Shown here one piece after another: positions 51,301-59,477 of a stretch of 64,000 bases of DNA. Location of the stretch: positions 30,018 through 94,017 of the forward strand of contig NZ_PVXL01000065.1 of NCBI RefSeq assembly GCF_002995805.1. The letters are read 5' to 3'. The position numbers and the translations under genes are program-made. A model generated the notes under the pieces. That model searched no databases. It was given only the letters and a program-made list of their open reading frames with translations, and was not told where the DNA came from. This stretch comes from Neomoorella stamsii. GTDB lineage: Bacteria; Bacillota; DSM-521; Neomoorellales; Neomoorellaceae. Position 1 is the stretch's first letter. The number at the start of each line of letters is the position of its first letter.

Positions 51301-51644
51301 GATTGACCCCTCCGGGCAATCTCGCCGCTACCGGGCAGATACCTTAGTTGCGGCGAAGGTAGCGGTCCAAGCTTGCTTGAGGGGAGTAACAACTGGATTT
51401 TATCCAGGCCCGGCGGAATAAGGGGTATGCTTTTATAAAGGCCCGCGCTTAAATTTAGCAGGACGGTGATAAGTTCCTGGTCGGAAGCCTGAAAAGGATG
51501 AAGGGGCACTTTATTCTTAGCCGGCCTGGGCAGGTAGAGTTCCTTCTGCTGCCGGGCGGCGGCCAGGGATTCCCCCCAGACAAAAAAGCGGCCATTTACT
51601 TCTTTATTGCTATCTTTAACCCACGTCCCATGGACGACAATCAT
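48369..51644 (-). CDS. SNF2-family DEAD/DEAH helicase
   Basis: This 1091-residue protein begins with an approximately 550-residue N-terminal region (VHGTWVKDSNKEVNGRFFVW, with a DUF3670-like part before the motor). The SNF2 ATPase follows: ACLADDMGLGKTIQLLALLL (motif I), VVLDEAQNIKN (motif II), RIALTGTPVENHLGELWSIM, and the helicase C-terminal lobe with ALIFTQFAVMGQMLQEYLAA, LSLKAGGVGLNLTRANHVFH and ATDRAFRIGQKKNV. All motor motifs are present. The ATG at 51644 is preferred to the TTG at 51650. Together with the SWIM protein it forms a common bacterial pair linked to DNA transactions. Confidence 0.93.
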   Translation of the reverse strand: MIVVHGTWVKDSNKEVNGRFFVWGESLAAARQQKELYLPRPAKNKVPLHPFQASDQELITVLLNLSAGLYKSIPLIPPGLDKIQLLLPSSKLGPLPSPQLRYLPGSGEIARRGQSLRESSPALTPWEVKGLAVSPVWVINVLTRLGEGSTGQIKGNILAPDFLFWSLAAKLALELLVRERFVPVVLEEVKAPAGKRAGAKTTLRQELRAAWRALLDQPEDARRVDLLAAGMPPACRAQASTPLPHPRLLVEDFLHGAVDAMARYWLMTSPLEGRTKGLGDDNTPVRWATALAAEKATFSGPLLEMKDLKEQIHSWTKTLFSQPGTVAFRTCFHLEPPERMGEEGPPSWQLQFLLQASDDPSLLVPAGEVWRERGSVLEFLNRRFANPQERLLADLGRAARLFPPLERSLKDPSPESCLLTVAEAYTFLREAAGLLAESGFGVLVPSWWGQHKSRLGLRLKLKASERGKNASRTTRLAAAGRLGSAALVDYDWEVALGDTVIDRKEFARLAALKVPLVQVRGQWVELRPEELAALDRFWKKQPGPGTMSVGEALRVSLLGGVTLEQGEGIPDGEIAPASLPLLGIEAEGYLASLLEKVHDNLKIALLPQPSGFRGSLRPYQVRGFSWLKFITELGLGACLADDMGLGKTIQLLALLLHRKEQGMATGPVLLICPTSVAGNWQREVARFAPSLRVLLHHGSERLAGDAFTREVARQDLVISTYTLVHRDERDLVAVDWDGVVLDEAQNIKNAEAKQTRSIRRLRAGFRIALTGTPVENHLGELWSIMEFLNPGYLGSQADFRSRFMIPIERYRDRERAGRLQRLVQPFILRRVKTDPAIIQDLPEKQEIKVFCHLTREQATLYEAVVQDMLQKIEAATGIERKGLVLATLAKLKQICNHPAQFLGDGSLLDGRSGKLTRLQEMLEEVLAAGERALIFTQFAVMGQMLQEYLAATFGREVLFLHGGLARARREELIRRFQEETDGPPLFILSLKAGGVGLNLTRANHVFHFDRWWNPAVEDQATDRAFRIGQKKNVQVYKFICAGTLEERIDTLIEEKRALAQQIIGTGEGWLTELSTGELRELLALKEKGIDL

Positions 51645-51725
51645 TGCCAATATGCTCCTGCTGAAATATATCCTGCAATTATTCGCTGCGAGGATTAATT
51701 TTTCCTGCCGTTCCTTCCTTTAACC

Positions 51726-51770
51726 TTGACTCTCAATGCAACATCTGTTACATTGTAACCAATGTTACAT
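51726..51770 (+). promoter_or_regulatory. Promoter and palindromic operator of the chrB-P-ATPase operon
   Basis: TTGACT (51726-51731) and TACATT (51749-51754) are 17 bases apart. Across the -10 lies a perfect 13-base palindrome, GTTACA-T-TGTAAC (51747-51759), and a further TGTTACAT word repeats at about 51763-51770. The operator overlaps the -10, so a repressor such as the ChrB-like product could block transcription. Confidence 0.65.
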
Positions 51771-51784
51771 CATAGGTGAGAATA

Positions 51785-52348
51785 ATGAACCAGGACATTA
51801 CCGGCCCCGGCAACAAATGGCACCTGTTCATCTATAAAGTACCCGGCGAACCCTCGAGCAAGCGCATTTACCTCTGGCGGGAACTCAACAGGCTGGGAGC
51901 CCTCTACCTGCAGCAAGCCGCCTGCCTGCTCCCGGCACGCCCCGGCCTACTGGAAAAACTGGAACAACTAAAGACACGGGTAGAAGAATTCGCAGGCACT
52001 GCCTATCTCTTCCCCAATCTCAACCTTGATCCCAGGCAAGAAGCACAGGTAATAGAGCAGTTCAGGGAGATGCGCAATAAAGAATACCAGGAAATAATTA
52101 AAGAGATTAACAAATACCTGGCGGAACTGGAAAAGGAAGTGCGTATCCAGAACTTTTCTCCGGCGGAAATAGAAGAGGAGGAAGCCGAACTGGAAAAAAT
52201 CGAACGCTGGTACCAGCGGGCCCGGGAGCGCGATTGGTATAATGCCCCCCTGGGTGAACAGGTCGCCTCCCTTATAGACGAAGCCCGGGTAGCCCTGACG
52301 AGGTTTACCACTCTTACCTATGGAGCCTTAAAAGAAAGGGAGGATTAA
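51785..52348 (+). CDS. ChrB-N-like regulatory protein
   Basis: This protein has 187 residues from the ATG at 51785 (AGGTGAG site). The pattern WHLFIYKVPGEPSSKRIYLW and ELNRLGALYLQQAACLLPAR is typical of the ChrB N-terminal domain found in chromate-resistance regulators. The rest is a long charged helix (EQFREMRNKEYQEIIKEINK, with Glu-rich coils at about 125-145). The C-terminal ChrB domain is absent. It precedes the P-type ATPase by three bases. It may sense the ion that the ATPase pumps and act at the upstream palindrome. The ion is unknown. Confidence 0.78.
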   Translation: MNQDITGPGNKWHLFIYKVPGEPSSKRIYLWRELNRLGALYLQQAACLLPARPGLLEKLEQLKTRVEEFAGTAYLFPNLNLDPRQEAQVIEQFREMRNKEYQEIIKEINKYLAELEKEVRIQNFSPAEIEEEEAELEKIERWYQRARERDWYNAPLGEQVASLIDEARVALTRFTTLTYGALKERED

Positions 52349-52351
52349 TTG

Positions 52352-54913
52352 ATGCCGGCCCCTTGCCCCTGGAGCCAGGCGCCGGGAGAAGTTCTGGCCT
52401 GGCAGCAGGTAGACCCGGAGCAGGGTCTAAGTACCGCTGAAGCCCAGAGGCGTCTGAAAATTTACGGTCCCAACCGCACGCTGGTTCGTCCCGTCCTATC
52501 CTTCTGGCATATCTTTGCCGAAGAAATCCGCGAGCCCATGATCCTTTTACTCCTGGCGGTGGCTACCGCCTATTTCCTCCTGGGCGAACTGGGGGAAGCC
52601 CTGGCCGTAACGGCCATTATCCTGGGTATCGTCTTCATTGAGGTAGGCACCGAGTTTCGCGCCAAGAAGGCCATTGCCGCCCTCCAGGACCTGAACGCCC
52701 CCACTACCCCGGTCCTGCGCCAGGGCAAAGTAGAGGTCATTAATACTGAAGACGTTGTCCCCGGCGATATCCTGGTGCTCCAGCCCGGCAACCGCGTGCC
52801 GGCCGACGCCCGCCTCCTGGTGAGCGCCGGCTTGGCCGTCGATGAGTCCCCCCTTACCGGTGAATCCCTGCCGGTGGAAAAACACACCCGGCCCCTGGAC
52901 CTGGCGACCCCCCTGCCCGACCGTCACAATATGGTTTATCAGGGTACGGTAATATCCCGGGGTGAAGGCCTGGCCTGCGCGGTAGCCACAGGTCTGGAGA
53001 CAGAACTGGGGCGGATTGTTGGCCTTACGCGCCGGGCCCGTGAGCCCCGCACCCCCCTGCAGCAGTTTATGCGGGAACTAAGCCGGGTCCTGGCGCTAGT
53101 TGCCCTGGCTTTTGCCGTGCTTATCCCTTTCCTCCAGTTCCTGGTGGCCAGGGAACCCTGGCCCCGGGCGGTCCTCACTGGCCTGAGCCTGGCCTTTGCC
53201 ACCATACCCGAAGAGCTCCCCATCCTGGTGACCCTGGTCCTGGGCCTGGGGTCTCTAAAGCTCGCCCGGGAAAAGGCCCTGGTCCGGCGCCTGCGAGCCG
53301 CTGAAACCCTGGGGCACATCACCACCGTGGTCACTGACAAGACGGGTACCCTGACGGCCAACCGCCTCACCCTGGAAGCCCTCTGGCTGCCGGGGGAAGG
53401 AGAACTCCTGTCCCCTGCCCTGGCCAGGCAGGATAACGCGGCCGGGGAATTACTCCTGGCCGCCCTCCTGACCCAGAGCCCGGTTACTGCCTTGGAAGCC
53501 TGTGACCCCCTGGAAAAGGCCCTGGCCGAAGGGGGAGGGCACCTGGACCTGCCCCGGGAAGAGTTGCTGGCCTTTTACCCTTTAAACCAGGATCAACGCT
53601 GGGTAGGGGCCCTGCGCGCTAACCAGGCCGGGGTTACCCTATACGTCAAGGGAGCGGCGGAAGAAGTGCTGGCCATGTGTACCAATCCCTCTACCCGGGA
53701 GGCTACCGCCACCACCCTGGCGCAATTTGCCGGCGAAGGCAAGCGGGTCCTGGCAGTAGCCAGGCGCTTTTTCTCCAGCCAGGACCTGCCGGCAGGGGCT
53801 GCTGCAGCCGGCCAGGACCTCACTTTCCTGGGATTTTTAATCTTTGCCGACTCCTTACGCCCTGAGGCTGCCGCGGCAGTGGCCGCCGTGCAGCGGGCCG
53901 GGATCAAGGTCTACCTGGCCACCGGCGACCACCCTGAGGCAGCCCGCAGTATTGCCCGCCAGGTAGGTATCCCGGCAGAGAAATTGCTGTCCGGCGCCGA
54001 ACTGGAGCAATTAAACCCGGAGGATTGGGATCCCTTTCTCCAGGAAACCCGTGTCCTGGCGCGCATAACGCCGGAGCAGAAACTCCAGTTAGTCCAGGCC
54101 CTGCAGGCTAAAGGGGAAATAGTCGCCATGATCGGCGATGGTATTAATGATGCCCCGGCCCTGGCCGTGGCCCACGTGGGCCTGGCCATGGGCCGCCAGG
54201 GTACCGATGTCGCCCGGGAGGCCGCCGGCGTGGTTTTAAGCGACGACTGCTTTTCTACCCTGGCCACGGCCATCCGCCAGGGGCGGGGCCTCCTGGCCAA
54301 CCTGCAAAAGTCGGTGCGCTATTACCTGGCAGTGAAGGTAGCCCTCATCGCCACCATGCTGGTACCTGCCGCCCTGGGGCAACCGGCTCCCTTTTCGCCC
54401 CTGATGATTATTCTCCTGGAACTGTTCATGGACCTGGCGGCCTCAACTGCCTTTGTCATCGAGCCCCCGGAGGAGCCTCTCATGGAACGCCCCCCGCGCC
54501 GGCCCAGCCGGCCCTTCCTGGACCGGCCCATGGTCCAGGTGATCTTTGCCGGAGGCCTGCTCCTGGCCCTGGCAGTAGGGCTGGCCTACCAGGGCCTCGA
54601 ACTCTGGTGGGGACCAGCCCCTGTACCTATAAGGCAAACTGCCGCCTTTGCTACCTGGATGCTGGGGCATGTCCTGCTGGCCTACGCCTTAAAGACCCAG
54701 AGCCTGCCCCCTTACCGCCAGGGGTTCTTTAGCAACAGTGTCCTTAATCTCTGGGCCCTGGGAGCGGCAGCAGTAACCCTGATGGCTGTCTACCTGACGC
54801 CCTTGCAGGCTATCCTGGGTACCGGCACCCTACCCACCGGGGCTTGGGGGCTGGTGGCCGGGGCCGCCCTGCTGCCCGCCCTCGTGATGCTGCTCTACCG
54901 TCCTGGACATTGA
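52352..54913 (+). CDS. P2-type cation-transporting ATPase
   Basis: This 853-residue P-type ATPase has an N-terminal cation-ATPase domain (WQQVDPEQGLSTAEAQRRLK), the TGES motif (SPLTGESLPVEK), TM4 PEELP (FATIPEELPILVTLVL), the phosphorylation site DKTGTLTANR, and the hinge MIGDGINDAPALAVAHVGLA. Four membrane helices follow at the C-terminus. The PEELP form, where calcium pumps often have PEGLP, makes the ion uncertain; Ca, Mn or other divalent cations are possible. The ATG at 52352 has a GGGAGG site and couples to chrB. It is a full-length, intact gene. Confidence 0.9.
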   Translation: MPAPCPWSQAPGEVLAWQQVDPEQGLSTAEAQRRLKIYGPNRTLVRPVLSFWHIFAEEIREPMILLLLAVATAYFLLGELGEALAVTAIILGIVFIEVGTEFRAKKAIAALQDLNAPTTPVLRQGKVEVINTEDVVPGDILVLQPGNRVPADARLLVSAGLAVDESPLTGESLPVEKHTRPLDLATPLPDRHNMVYQGTVISRGEGLACAVATGLETELGRIVGLTRRAREPRTPLQQFMRELSRVLALVALAFAVLIPFLQFLVAREPWPRAVLTGLSLAFATIPEELPILVTLVLGLGSLKLAREKALVRRLRAAETLGHITTVVTDKTGTLTANRLTLEALWLPGEGELLSPALARQDNAAGELLLAALLTQSPVTALEACDPLEKALAEGGGHLDLPREELLAFYPLNQDQRWVGALRANQAGVTLYVKGAAEEVLAMCTNPSTREATATTLAQFAGEGKRVLAVARRFFSSQDLPAGAAAAGQDLTFLGFLIFADSLRPEAAAAVAAVQRAGIKVYLATGDHPEAARSIARQVGIPAEKLLSGAELEQLNPEDWDPFLQETRVLARITPEQKLQLVQALQAKGEIVAMIGDGINDAPALAVAHVGLAMGRQGTDVAREAAGVVLSDDCFSTLATAIRQGRGLLANLQKSVRYYLAVKVALIATMLVPAALGQPAPFSPLMIILLELFMDLAASTAFVIEPPEEPLMERPPRRPSRPFLDRPMVQVIFAGGLLLALAVGLAYQGLELWWGPAPVPIRQTAAFATWMLGHVLLAYALKTQSLPPYRQGFFSNSVLNLWALGAAAVTLMAVYLTPLQAILGTGTLPTGAWGLVAGAALLPALVMLLYRPGH

Positions 54914-54942
54914 AGGGAGGTTTGCAGTAATAAGAACTGCTA

Positions 54943-54971
54943 TTGCCCGTCCCGGGAGATAATGGTACAAT
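54943..54971 (+). promoter_or_regulatory. Promoter of the coiled-coil protein gene
   Basis: TTGCCC (54943-54948), a 17-base spacer and TACAAT (54966-54971) lie about 20 bases before the start, so the leader is very short. Confidence 0.55.
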
Positions 54972-54991
54972 TGTATCAGGGAGGGAAAAAT

Positions 54992-55450
54992 ATGCCTGAA
55001 GAAGCCAGGAAAGAAATAGCTGCCGGGACAGATGAAATATTCTACCCCAGAGGTTTTGACCCGTTTAATTACCTGGTCCAGCAGCTTAATAACATGGATA
55101 CACGCTGGGAAACCAGGTTTAGTAAGGTGGAAACCCAGTTTACCGAGTTAGAGAAAAAGTTTGAAGGTAGGTTTGCCGAGTTAGAAAAAAAGTTTGAAGG
55201 TAGGTTTACCGACTTAGAAAAAAAGTTTGAAGGTAGGTTTAACGAACTAGATAATAAATACGAAAACCGGTTTACCAGAATAGAAACAGAAATGGGGACG
55301 CTGCGGCAAGCGATTGGTATTCTGCGGGAGGAAATGCATCGTGAATTCCGCAGTGTTCAGCGCTGGTCTTTTGGTACTATCGCAGCAGTAATAGTCGGAT
55401 TTGTCGGTGTTATCGCTTCCCTGCTCGCTATCCTGGCCAGGTTACCCTAA
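54992..55450 (+). CDS. Coiled-coil membrane protein with 11-residue repeats
   Basis: This 152-residue protein starts with ATG at 54992 (GGGAGGG site). From about residue 52 to 95 there are four tandem 11-residue units of the type ELEKKFEGRFA, followed by a helical TRIETEMGTLRQAIGILREE and a single C-terminal membrane helix (FGTIAAVIVGFVGVIASLLA). It resembles Bdr-like and DUF1640-type coiled-coil proteins. The protein is probably anchored in the membrane with the coiled coil in the cytoplasm. Function is unknown. Confidence 0.78.
   Translation: MPEEARKEIAAGTDEIFYPRGFDPFNYLVQQLNNMDTRWETRFSKVETQFTELEKKFEGRFAELEKKFEGRFTDLEKKFEGRFNELDNKYENRFTRIETEMGTLRQAIGILREEMHREFRSVQRWSFGTIAAVIVGFVGVIASLLAILARLP
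55145..55276 (+). repeat. Four tandem 33-base repeats
   Basis: Units at 55145, 55178, 55211 and 55244 encode the 11-residue coiled-coil repeat. The first three are almost identical at the DNA level; the last has drifted. Such repeats often change copy number by slippage. Confidence 0.9.
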
Positions 55451-55522
55451 AATTAGCTCTGGTAATTGAGCATTATCCGCCTGGAGTATATTTCCAGGCG
55501 ATCGTTTTTATAGCTTATATAC

Positions 55523-55546
55523 AAAAGCCCGGGACACCCCGGGCTC
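55523..55546. terminator. Bidirectional terminator between the coiled-coil gene and the aminotransferase
   Basis: AAAGCCCGGG-ACAC-CCCGGGCT is followed by TTTTG on the minus strand; it lies in the convergent gap. Confidence 0.85.
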
Positions 55547-55559
55547 AGGAGGGGTTGTT

Positions 55560-56750
55560 TTATTGCAATTCGCCGATAAAAGCCTTTAACCGCTCCAGGC
55601 CGGCTTCGATCTGGGTCATCGAGGTAGCATAGGATAGGCGTAAGAATGGGTCGGCGCCAAAGGCAATGCCAGGTACCACGGCTAACTGGTATTCATTAAG
55701 AAGAACCGTGGCCACGTCGGTAGAACTGGCCAGCACCTGGCCGCGGAAGCGGCGGCCAAATAGCTTGCCAATGTACGGGAAAACATAGAAGGCTCCACCG
55801 GGCTGGTTGCATTCTACTTCCGGAAGTTCCCTTAATCCTGCCAGGATACAGTTGCGGCGCTTTTCAAATTCACGACGCATTGCCTCCACCGGTTCCTGGC
55901 TGCCAGTCAGGGCGGCCACAGCCGCCTTCTGGGCTATAGAAGTGGGGTTGGAAGTCGAGTGGCTCTGCAGGTCGGTCATGGCCGTAGCAATGGGCCGGGG
56001 AGCGGCGGCATAACCAATCCGCCAGCCGGTCATGGCATAGGTTTTGGACACGCCATCGATCACGATGGTGCGCTCTTTTATTTCCGGCCCCAGGGCGGCG
56101 ATGCTGGTGTGGGTGAGACCATCGTAGAGCAGGGCGGCATATATTTCATCGGAAATAACCATCAGGCCATGGGCCAGGATTACTTCCGCCAGGGCTTCTA
56201 ATTCGCTCCGGCTGTAGACCACCCCGGTGGGATTGCAGGGCGAATTGAGGATTAAGAGTTTGGTCCGGGGAGTCAGGGCTACCTTCAGGGCCGCCGGGGT
56301 TAACTTGAAATCCGTAGTAACATCGGTATTTACTACCACCGGCACCCCGCCGGCCAGCTTAATTTGCTCGTAATAGCTAACCCAGTAGGGCGCGCTGAGG
56401 ATTACTTCATCCCCATCATTAAGTAAGACCTGCATGGCGTTATAAAGGGAGTGTTTGGCGCCGCACGATACCACTATATCGGCAGGCTCATAGCTCAAAC
56501 CCCGGTTTTTCAGGTTGTCGCAGACTGCCTGGCGCAGTTCCGGGATCCCGGCCACGGGCGTGTAACGGGTAAAGCCGGCCTTCAAGGCGTCAATGGCTGC
56601 CTGCTTGATATGTTCGGGCGTGTCGAAATCAGGCTCACCGGCACTAAAGTTGATTACCTGAATACCTTTAGCCTTCATGGCTTTGGCCTGGGCATCAATA
56701 GCCAGGGTAGGAGATGGGCTGATGCCGGCAGCCCGCCGGGCAATTTCCAT
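55560..56750 (-). CDS. Aspartate aminotransferase (class I, PLP)
   Basis: This 396-residue enzyme has the fold-type I features: FSAGEPDFDTPEHIKQAAID, CGAKHSLYNAMQVLLN, NSPCNPTGVVYSR, SDEIYAALLYDG, the PLP lysine in VIDGVSKTYAMTGWRIGYAA, and a C-terminal LRLSYATSMTQIEAGLERL. The length and the GKTYAMTGWR-like block match the aspartate aminotransferases of Firmicutes. It converts aspartate and 2-oxoglutarate to oxaloacetate and glutamate. It may also supply aspartate for the nearby nadB enzyme, though the genes are separate units. The ATG has a GGAGGG site. Confidence 0.9.
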   Translation of the reverse strand: MEIARRAAGISPSPTLAIDAQAKAMKAKGIQVINFSAGEPDFDTPEHIKQAAIDALKAGFTRYTPVAGIPELRQAVCDNLKNRGLSYEPADIVVSCGAKHSLYNAMQVLLNDGDEVILSAPYWVSYYEQIKLAGGVPVVVNTDVTTDFKLTPAALKVALTPRTKLLILNSPCNPTGVVYSRSELEALAEVILAHGLMVISDEIYAALLYDGLTHTSIAALGPEIKERTIVIDGVSKTYAMTGWRIGYAAAPRPIATAMTDLQSHSTSNPTSIAQKAAVAALTGSQEPVEAMRREFEKRRNCILAGLRELPEVECNQPGGAFYVFPYIGKLFGRRFRGQVLASSTDVATVLLNEYQLAVVPGIAFGADPFLRLSYATSMTQIEAGLERLKAFIGELQ

Positions 56751-56875
56751 AAGTAAAAATCCCTCCAGCTTTGATGATATTATTATTATTTCTCTTACCG
56801 TTGACTTTGTAAAGGCTTTTTTAACTCTAGCCAGGACGGATTCTGTCGCTGGAGCCGGACACCCTTCCCGCCTGG

Positions 56876-58255
56876 TTATCCCTTCCTGCCGGTGCTGTAT
56901 GGTTCTAATCCTGCCAGAGGTGCATTCCTGGCTCTAAACTCATAATAAAGGCACCCGGCAGTTATCAGGGTTGCGCCTGCATCGGCAATAGGAGCGCCCC
57001 ACCAGATACCTTCCAGCCCCCAAAACCGCGGCAGGATTAGCAGTAGAGGTATAAAGAGCAGGACCTGCCTCGACAGGGAAAGTAGCGTAGCCTGCACCGG
57101 TTTTCCTACTGCCTGGAAATATCCTGCACCTACAATTTGAAAACCGATCACGGGGAGGACAAGAAAAAGTCTTTGCATGGCGTGGCTGCCCAACTCTATT
57201 AACTGGACATCCCCACGGCTAAACAGCGCTATCAGATTTTCCGGCCAGATTCTAGTGAAAATATAGCCGGACCCCACAATTACCGTCGCCCAAAAGCTGG
57301 CCAGCTTTAAAGTGGCCTTAACCCGGTCAAATTGCCGGGCTCCGTAGTTAAAGCCGATGATCGGTTGCGCGGCCTGGGAGATTCCTATCACAGGCATGAA
57401 CATAAAGGTCCCCAGGCTAAAAACAACGCCGACAGCAGCTACGGCCAGATCTCCTCCATAAAAAGCAAGGCTCTTGTTGAAAAGCACCTGCTGCACGCTG
57501 TGTACCAATTGCAGGGCGAAGGGGGGAAAACCCACCGCAAAAATGTTAAGACACACAATCGGTTGCAGAGTAAAATTCTTCGAGCGCAACTTGATCAGGC
57601 TTTTCCCGGACAGGTAATAATAAAGGACCCAGCCGGCGGAGACCCCCTGGGAAATAACTGTAGCTAGAGCCGCGCCTTTAATCCCCATTTCCAGTAGGAA
57701 GATAGCTATATAATCGAGAAGAATATTGGTAATCCCGCCAATTAATATTGTGTACATGGCAATTACCGGCTTGCCCTCAGCCCGAATCATATTGCTCATG
57801 CCGAAGCCGATAGACATTAAAACATTACCTGTTAAAATTACTCGCAAATAATCCGCTGCATAAGGCATTACAACTTCGCTGGCTCCAAAGGCGGATAAAA
57901 GGGGTTCTAAGAATCCCAGGAACAGAAGCGATAAAACTGCTGCAATTAAAACCAGCAATACCAGGCCGTTACCGGCTATCTGTTCGGCCTCTTCCTTCCT
58001 GCGCTCACCAAGGCGGATGGATATTAATGAAGTAGACCCCATGCCGATGAGCATGGAAAAGGCCATCAGCACAATCATTACGGGAAAACTTATGGTTATC
58101 CCCGCGAGGGCCAGGGAACCTACTCCCCGTCCGACAAATATCCTGTCCACCACGTTATAAAGAGCATTTACCAGCATGCCTGTTATGGCGGGCAACGAAA
58201 ATTTCCACAGCAGTTGACCGATGTTGCTTTCACCAAGCTGCTTCGAACTATCCAT
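56876..58255 (-). CDS. MATE-family efflux transporter
   Basis: This 459-residue membrane protein has about twelve hydrophobic segments in two halves. The MatE pattern is near the N-terminus (PAITGMLVNALYNVVDRIFV) and at the half-repeat (GDLAVAAVGVVFSLGTFMFM, then PVIGISQAAQPIIGFNYGAR). The NALYNVVDRIFV and FNYGAR words place it with the MepA-like group, which exports drugs or metabolites with Na+ or H+. It stands alone with its own promoter and a palindrome at the transcription start. Nothing in the neighbourhood tells the substrate. Confidence 0.9.
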   Translation of the reverse strand: MDSSKQLGESNIGQLLWKFSLPAITGMLVNALYNVVDRIFVGRGVGSLALAGITISFPVMIVLMAFSMLIGMGSTSLISIRLGERRKEEAEQIAGNGLVLLVLIAAVLSLLFLGFLEPLLSAFGASEVVMPYAADYLRVILTGNVLMSIGFGMSNMIRAEGKPVIAMYTILIGGITNILLDYIAIFLLEMGIKGAALATVISQGVSAGWVLYYYLSGKSLIKLRSKNFTLQPIVCLNIFAVGFPPFALQLVHSVQQVLFNKSLAFYGGDLAVAAVGVVFSLGTFMFMPVIGISQAAQPIIGFNYGARQFDRVKATLKLASFWATVIVGSGYIFTRIWPENLIALFSRGDVQLIELGSHAMQRLFLVLPVIGFQIVGAGYFQAVGKPVQATLLSLSRQVLLFIPLLLILPRFWGLEGIWWGAPIADAGATLITAGCLYYEFRARNAPLAGLEPYSTGRKG

Positions 58256-58320
58256 ATTTTCTCAAACCCCTTTATAAATGCTTTATGTAGTGTTTTGAAA
58301 CTGCATCTTCTATGTTACGC

Positions 58321-58362
58321 TTCCCCTTTGGGGAATTCTATCATAACTGCGGCTCAAGTCAA
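58321..58362 (-). promoter_or_regulatory. Promoter and palindrome upstream of the MATE gene
   Basis: On the minus strand TTGACT and TAGAAT are 16 bases apart (58362-58335), followed immediately by the inverted repeat TTCCCC-AAA-GGGGAA (58335-58321). The repeat overlaps the expected transcription start, so it could bind a repressor. Confidence 0.6.
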
Positions 58363-58470
58363 TGTAGAATGCAAATTGTTTTTGATGAAAAATGAAATTT
58401 ATGATATAAAATGAATATATGAGTAGACAGGTTTACATGCACCTTATTGATTGTATATTGTTAACCGCTT

Positions 58471-58533
58471 AAAAAATCTTAGCGGGATGGCCATGCTGAT
58501 AATTGTTGAGGCATAGATGGGCTAAAGATTTTT
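58471..58533 (-). terminator. Possible terminator after the FAH-family gene
   Basis: AAAAATCTTTAGC and GCTAAGATTTTTT pair across a loop of about 35 bases; the T run on the minus strand fits termination, but the loop is large. Confidence 0.4.
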
Positions 58534-58553
58534 GTAAGCAACGTTAGTGATAA

Positions 58554-59324
58554 CTACCGAGCAATGATCCTGTTAACCAGGCTCCCTATCTTTTCCACCC
58601 TAATTTCAATGGTATCGCCCACCTGCATGGGACCCACCCCTTCCGGCGTGCCGGTCATGATTACATCTCCGGGTAATAAGGTCATTACCTGAGAGATAAA
58701 ACTCACCAGAAAAGGTACAGAAAAGATGAGCTGGGAAGTACGGCCGTCCTGCTTTAGCTCGCCGTTTAAAAAAGACTGGACGCGAAGGTCGGAAACATCA
58801 ATACCCCGCACAATATAGGGTCCAAGGGGTAAAAATGTATCGAAGCTCTTAGCCCTGGTCCACTGGCCGTCTTTCTGCTGCAAATCCCTGGCTGTAACGT
58901 CGTTTCCAACGGTATAGCCGAAAATATACTCCCAGGCTTCTTCTTCTTTTACATTACGGGCCTCGCGGCCGATAACCACGGCCAACTCTGCTTCGTAATC
59001 AAGGCGTTTGACCACGGGCCAGTAAATTATATTTTCATTAGGGCCAATGACACAGGTTGAGGGCTTGATAAAGATGACCGGCTCTTCCGGCACTTTCTCG
59101 GCCATTTCTTTAATATGATTGCTATAATTCAGCCCTACACATACAGCCTTACTGGGCCGGCAGGGAGCCAATAGACGCACTTCGTTTAAACTGAAGCACC
59201 GGCCATTTTCCCAGTGCTCCCCGAAAATATCACCTTCAAAGGCAACAATCGTCTCTCCCTCCAGGCGGCCGTAAAAGATATCTCTCCCGGCAGCAAAGCG
59301 AACCAATTTCTCGACTTTCGCCAT
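58554..59324 (-). CDS. Fumarylacetoacetate hydrolase (FAH) family protein
   Basis: This 256-residue protein has the FAH fold markers: KAVCVGLNYSNHIKEMAE, FIKPSTCVIGPNENI, DYEAELAVVIGREARNV, YTVGNDVTARDLQQKDGQWT and MTLLPGDVIMTGTPEGVGPM. The metal-binding acids in DYEAELAVV and the late GDTIEI strand are present. The family includes acylpyruvases, oxaloacetate decarboxylases and isomerases; which reaction applies here is not clear. The start ATG has an AAGGAGG site. It is a separate unit next to the nadC terminator. Confidence 0.88.
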   Translation of the reverse strand: MAKVEKLVRFAAGRDIFYGRLEGETIVAFEGDIFGEHWENGRCFSLNEVRLLAPCRPSKAVCVGLNYSNHIKEMAEKVPEEPVIFIKPSTCVIGPNENIIYWPVVKRLDYEAELAVVIGREARNVKEEEAWEYIFGYTVGNDVTARDLQQKDGQWTRAKSFDTFLPLGPYIVRGIDVSDLRVQSFLNGELKQDGRTSQLIFSVPFLVSFISQVMTLLPGDVIMTGTPEGVGPMQVGDTIEIRVEKIGSLVNRIIAR

Positions 59325-59446
59325 TACTTTTGCCTCCTTCTGCCCTTTTATTATCCCAATAAAATGTTTCAGGACCCCAGTTTATTTAGTTCAAACTCCG
59401 AGGATAAAATCCTCCTCATTTTAAAAATAAAATTACCAGGGGTATT

Positions 59447-59477
59447 TAAAAAGCCTCCTCACGGGAGGCAGGAGGCT
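59447..59477 (-). terminator. Terminator of the nad operon
   Basis: AGCCTCCT and AGGAGGCT (the second arm overlaps the nadC stop) are followed by TTTTTAAA on the minus strand. Confidence 0.85.

Noticed and set aside
50488..51306. 272-codon plus-strand frame
   Set aside because: Arg/Ser-rich shadow of the SNF2 helicase gene on the minus strand.
55145..55276. 33-base repeats as a possible CRISPR
   Set aside because: The repeats are head to tail without spacers and lie inside an open reading frame that encodes a coiled coil.
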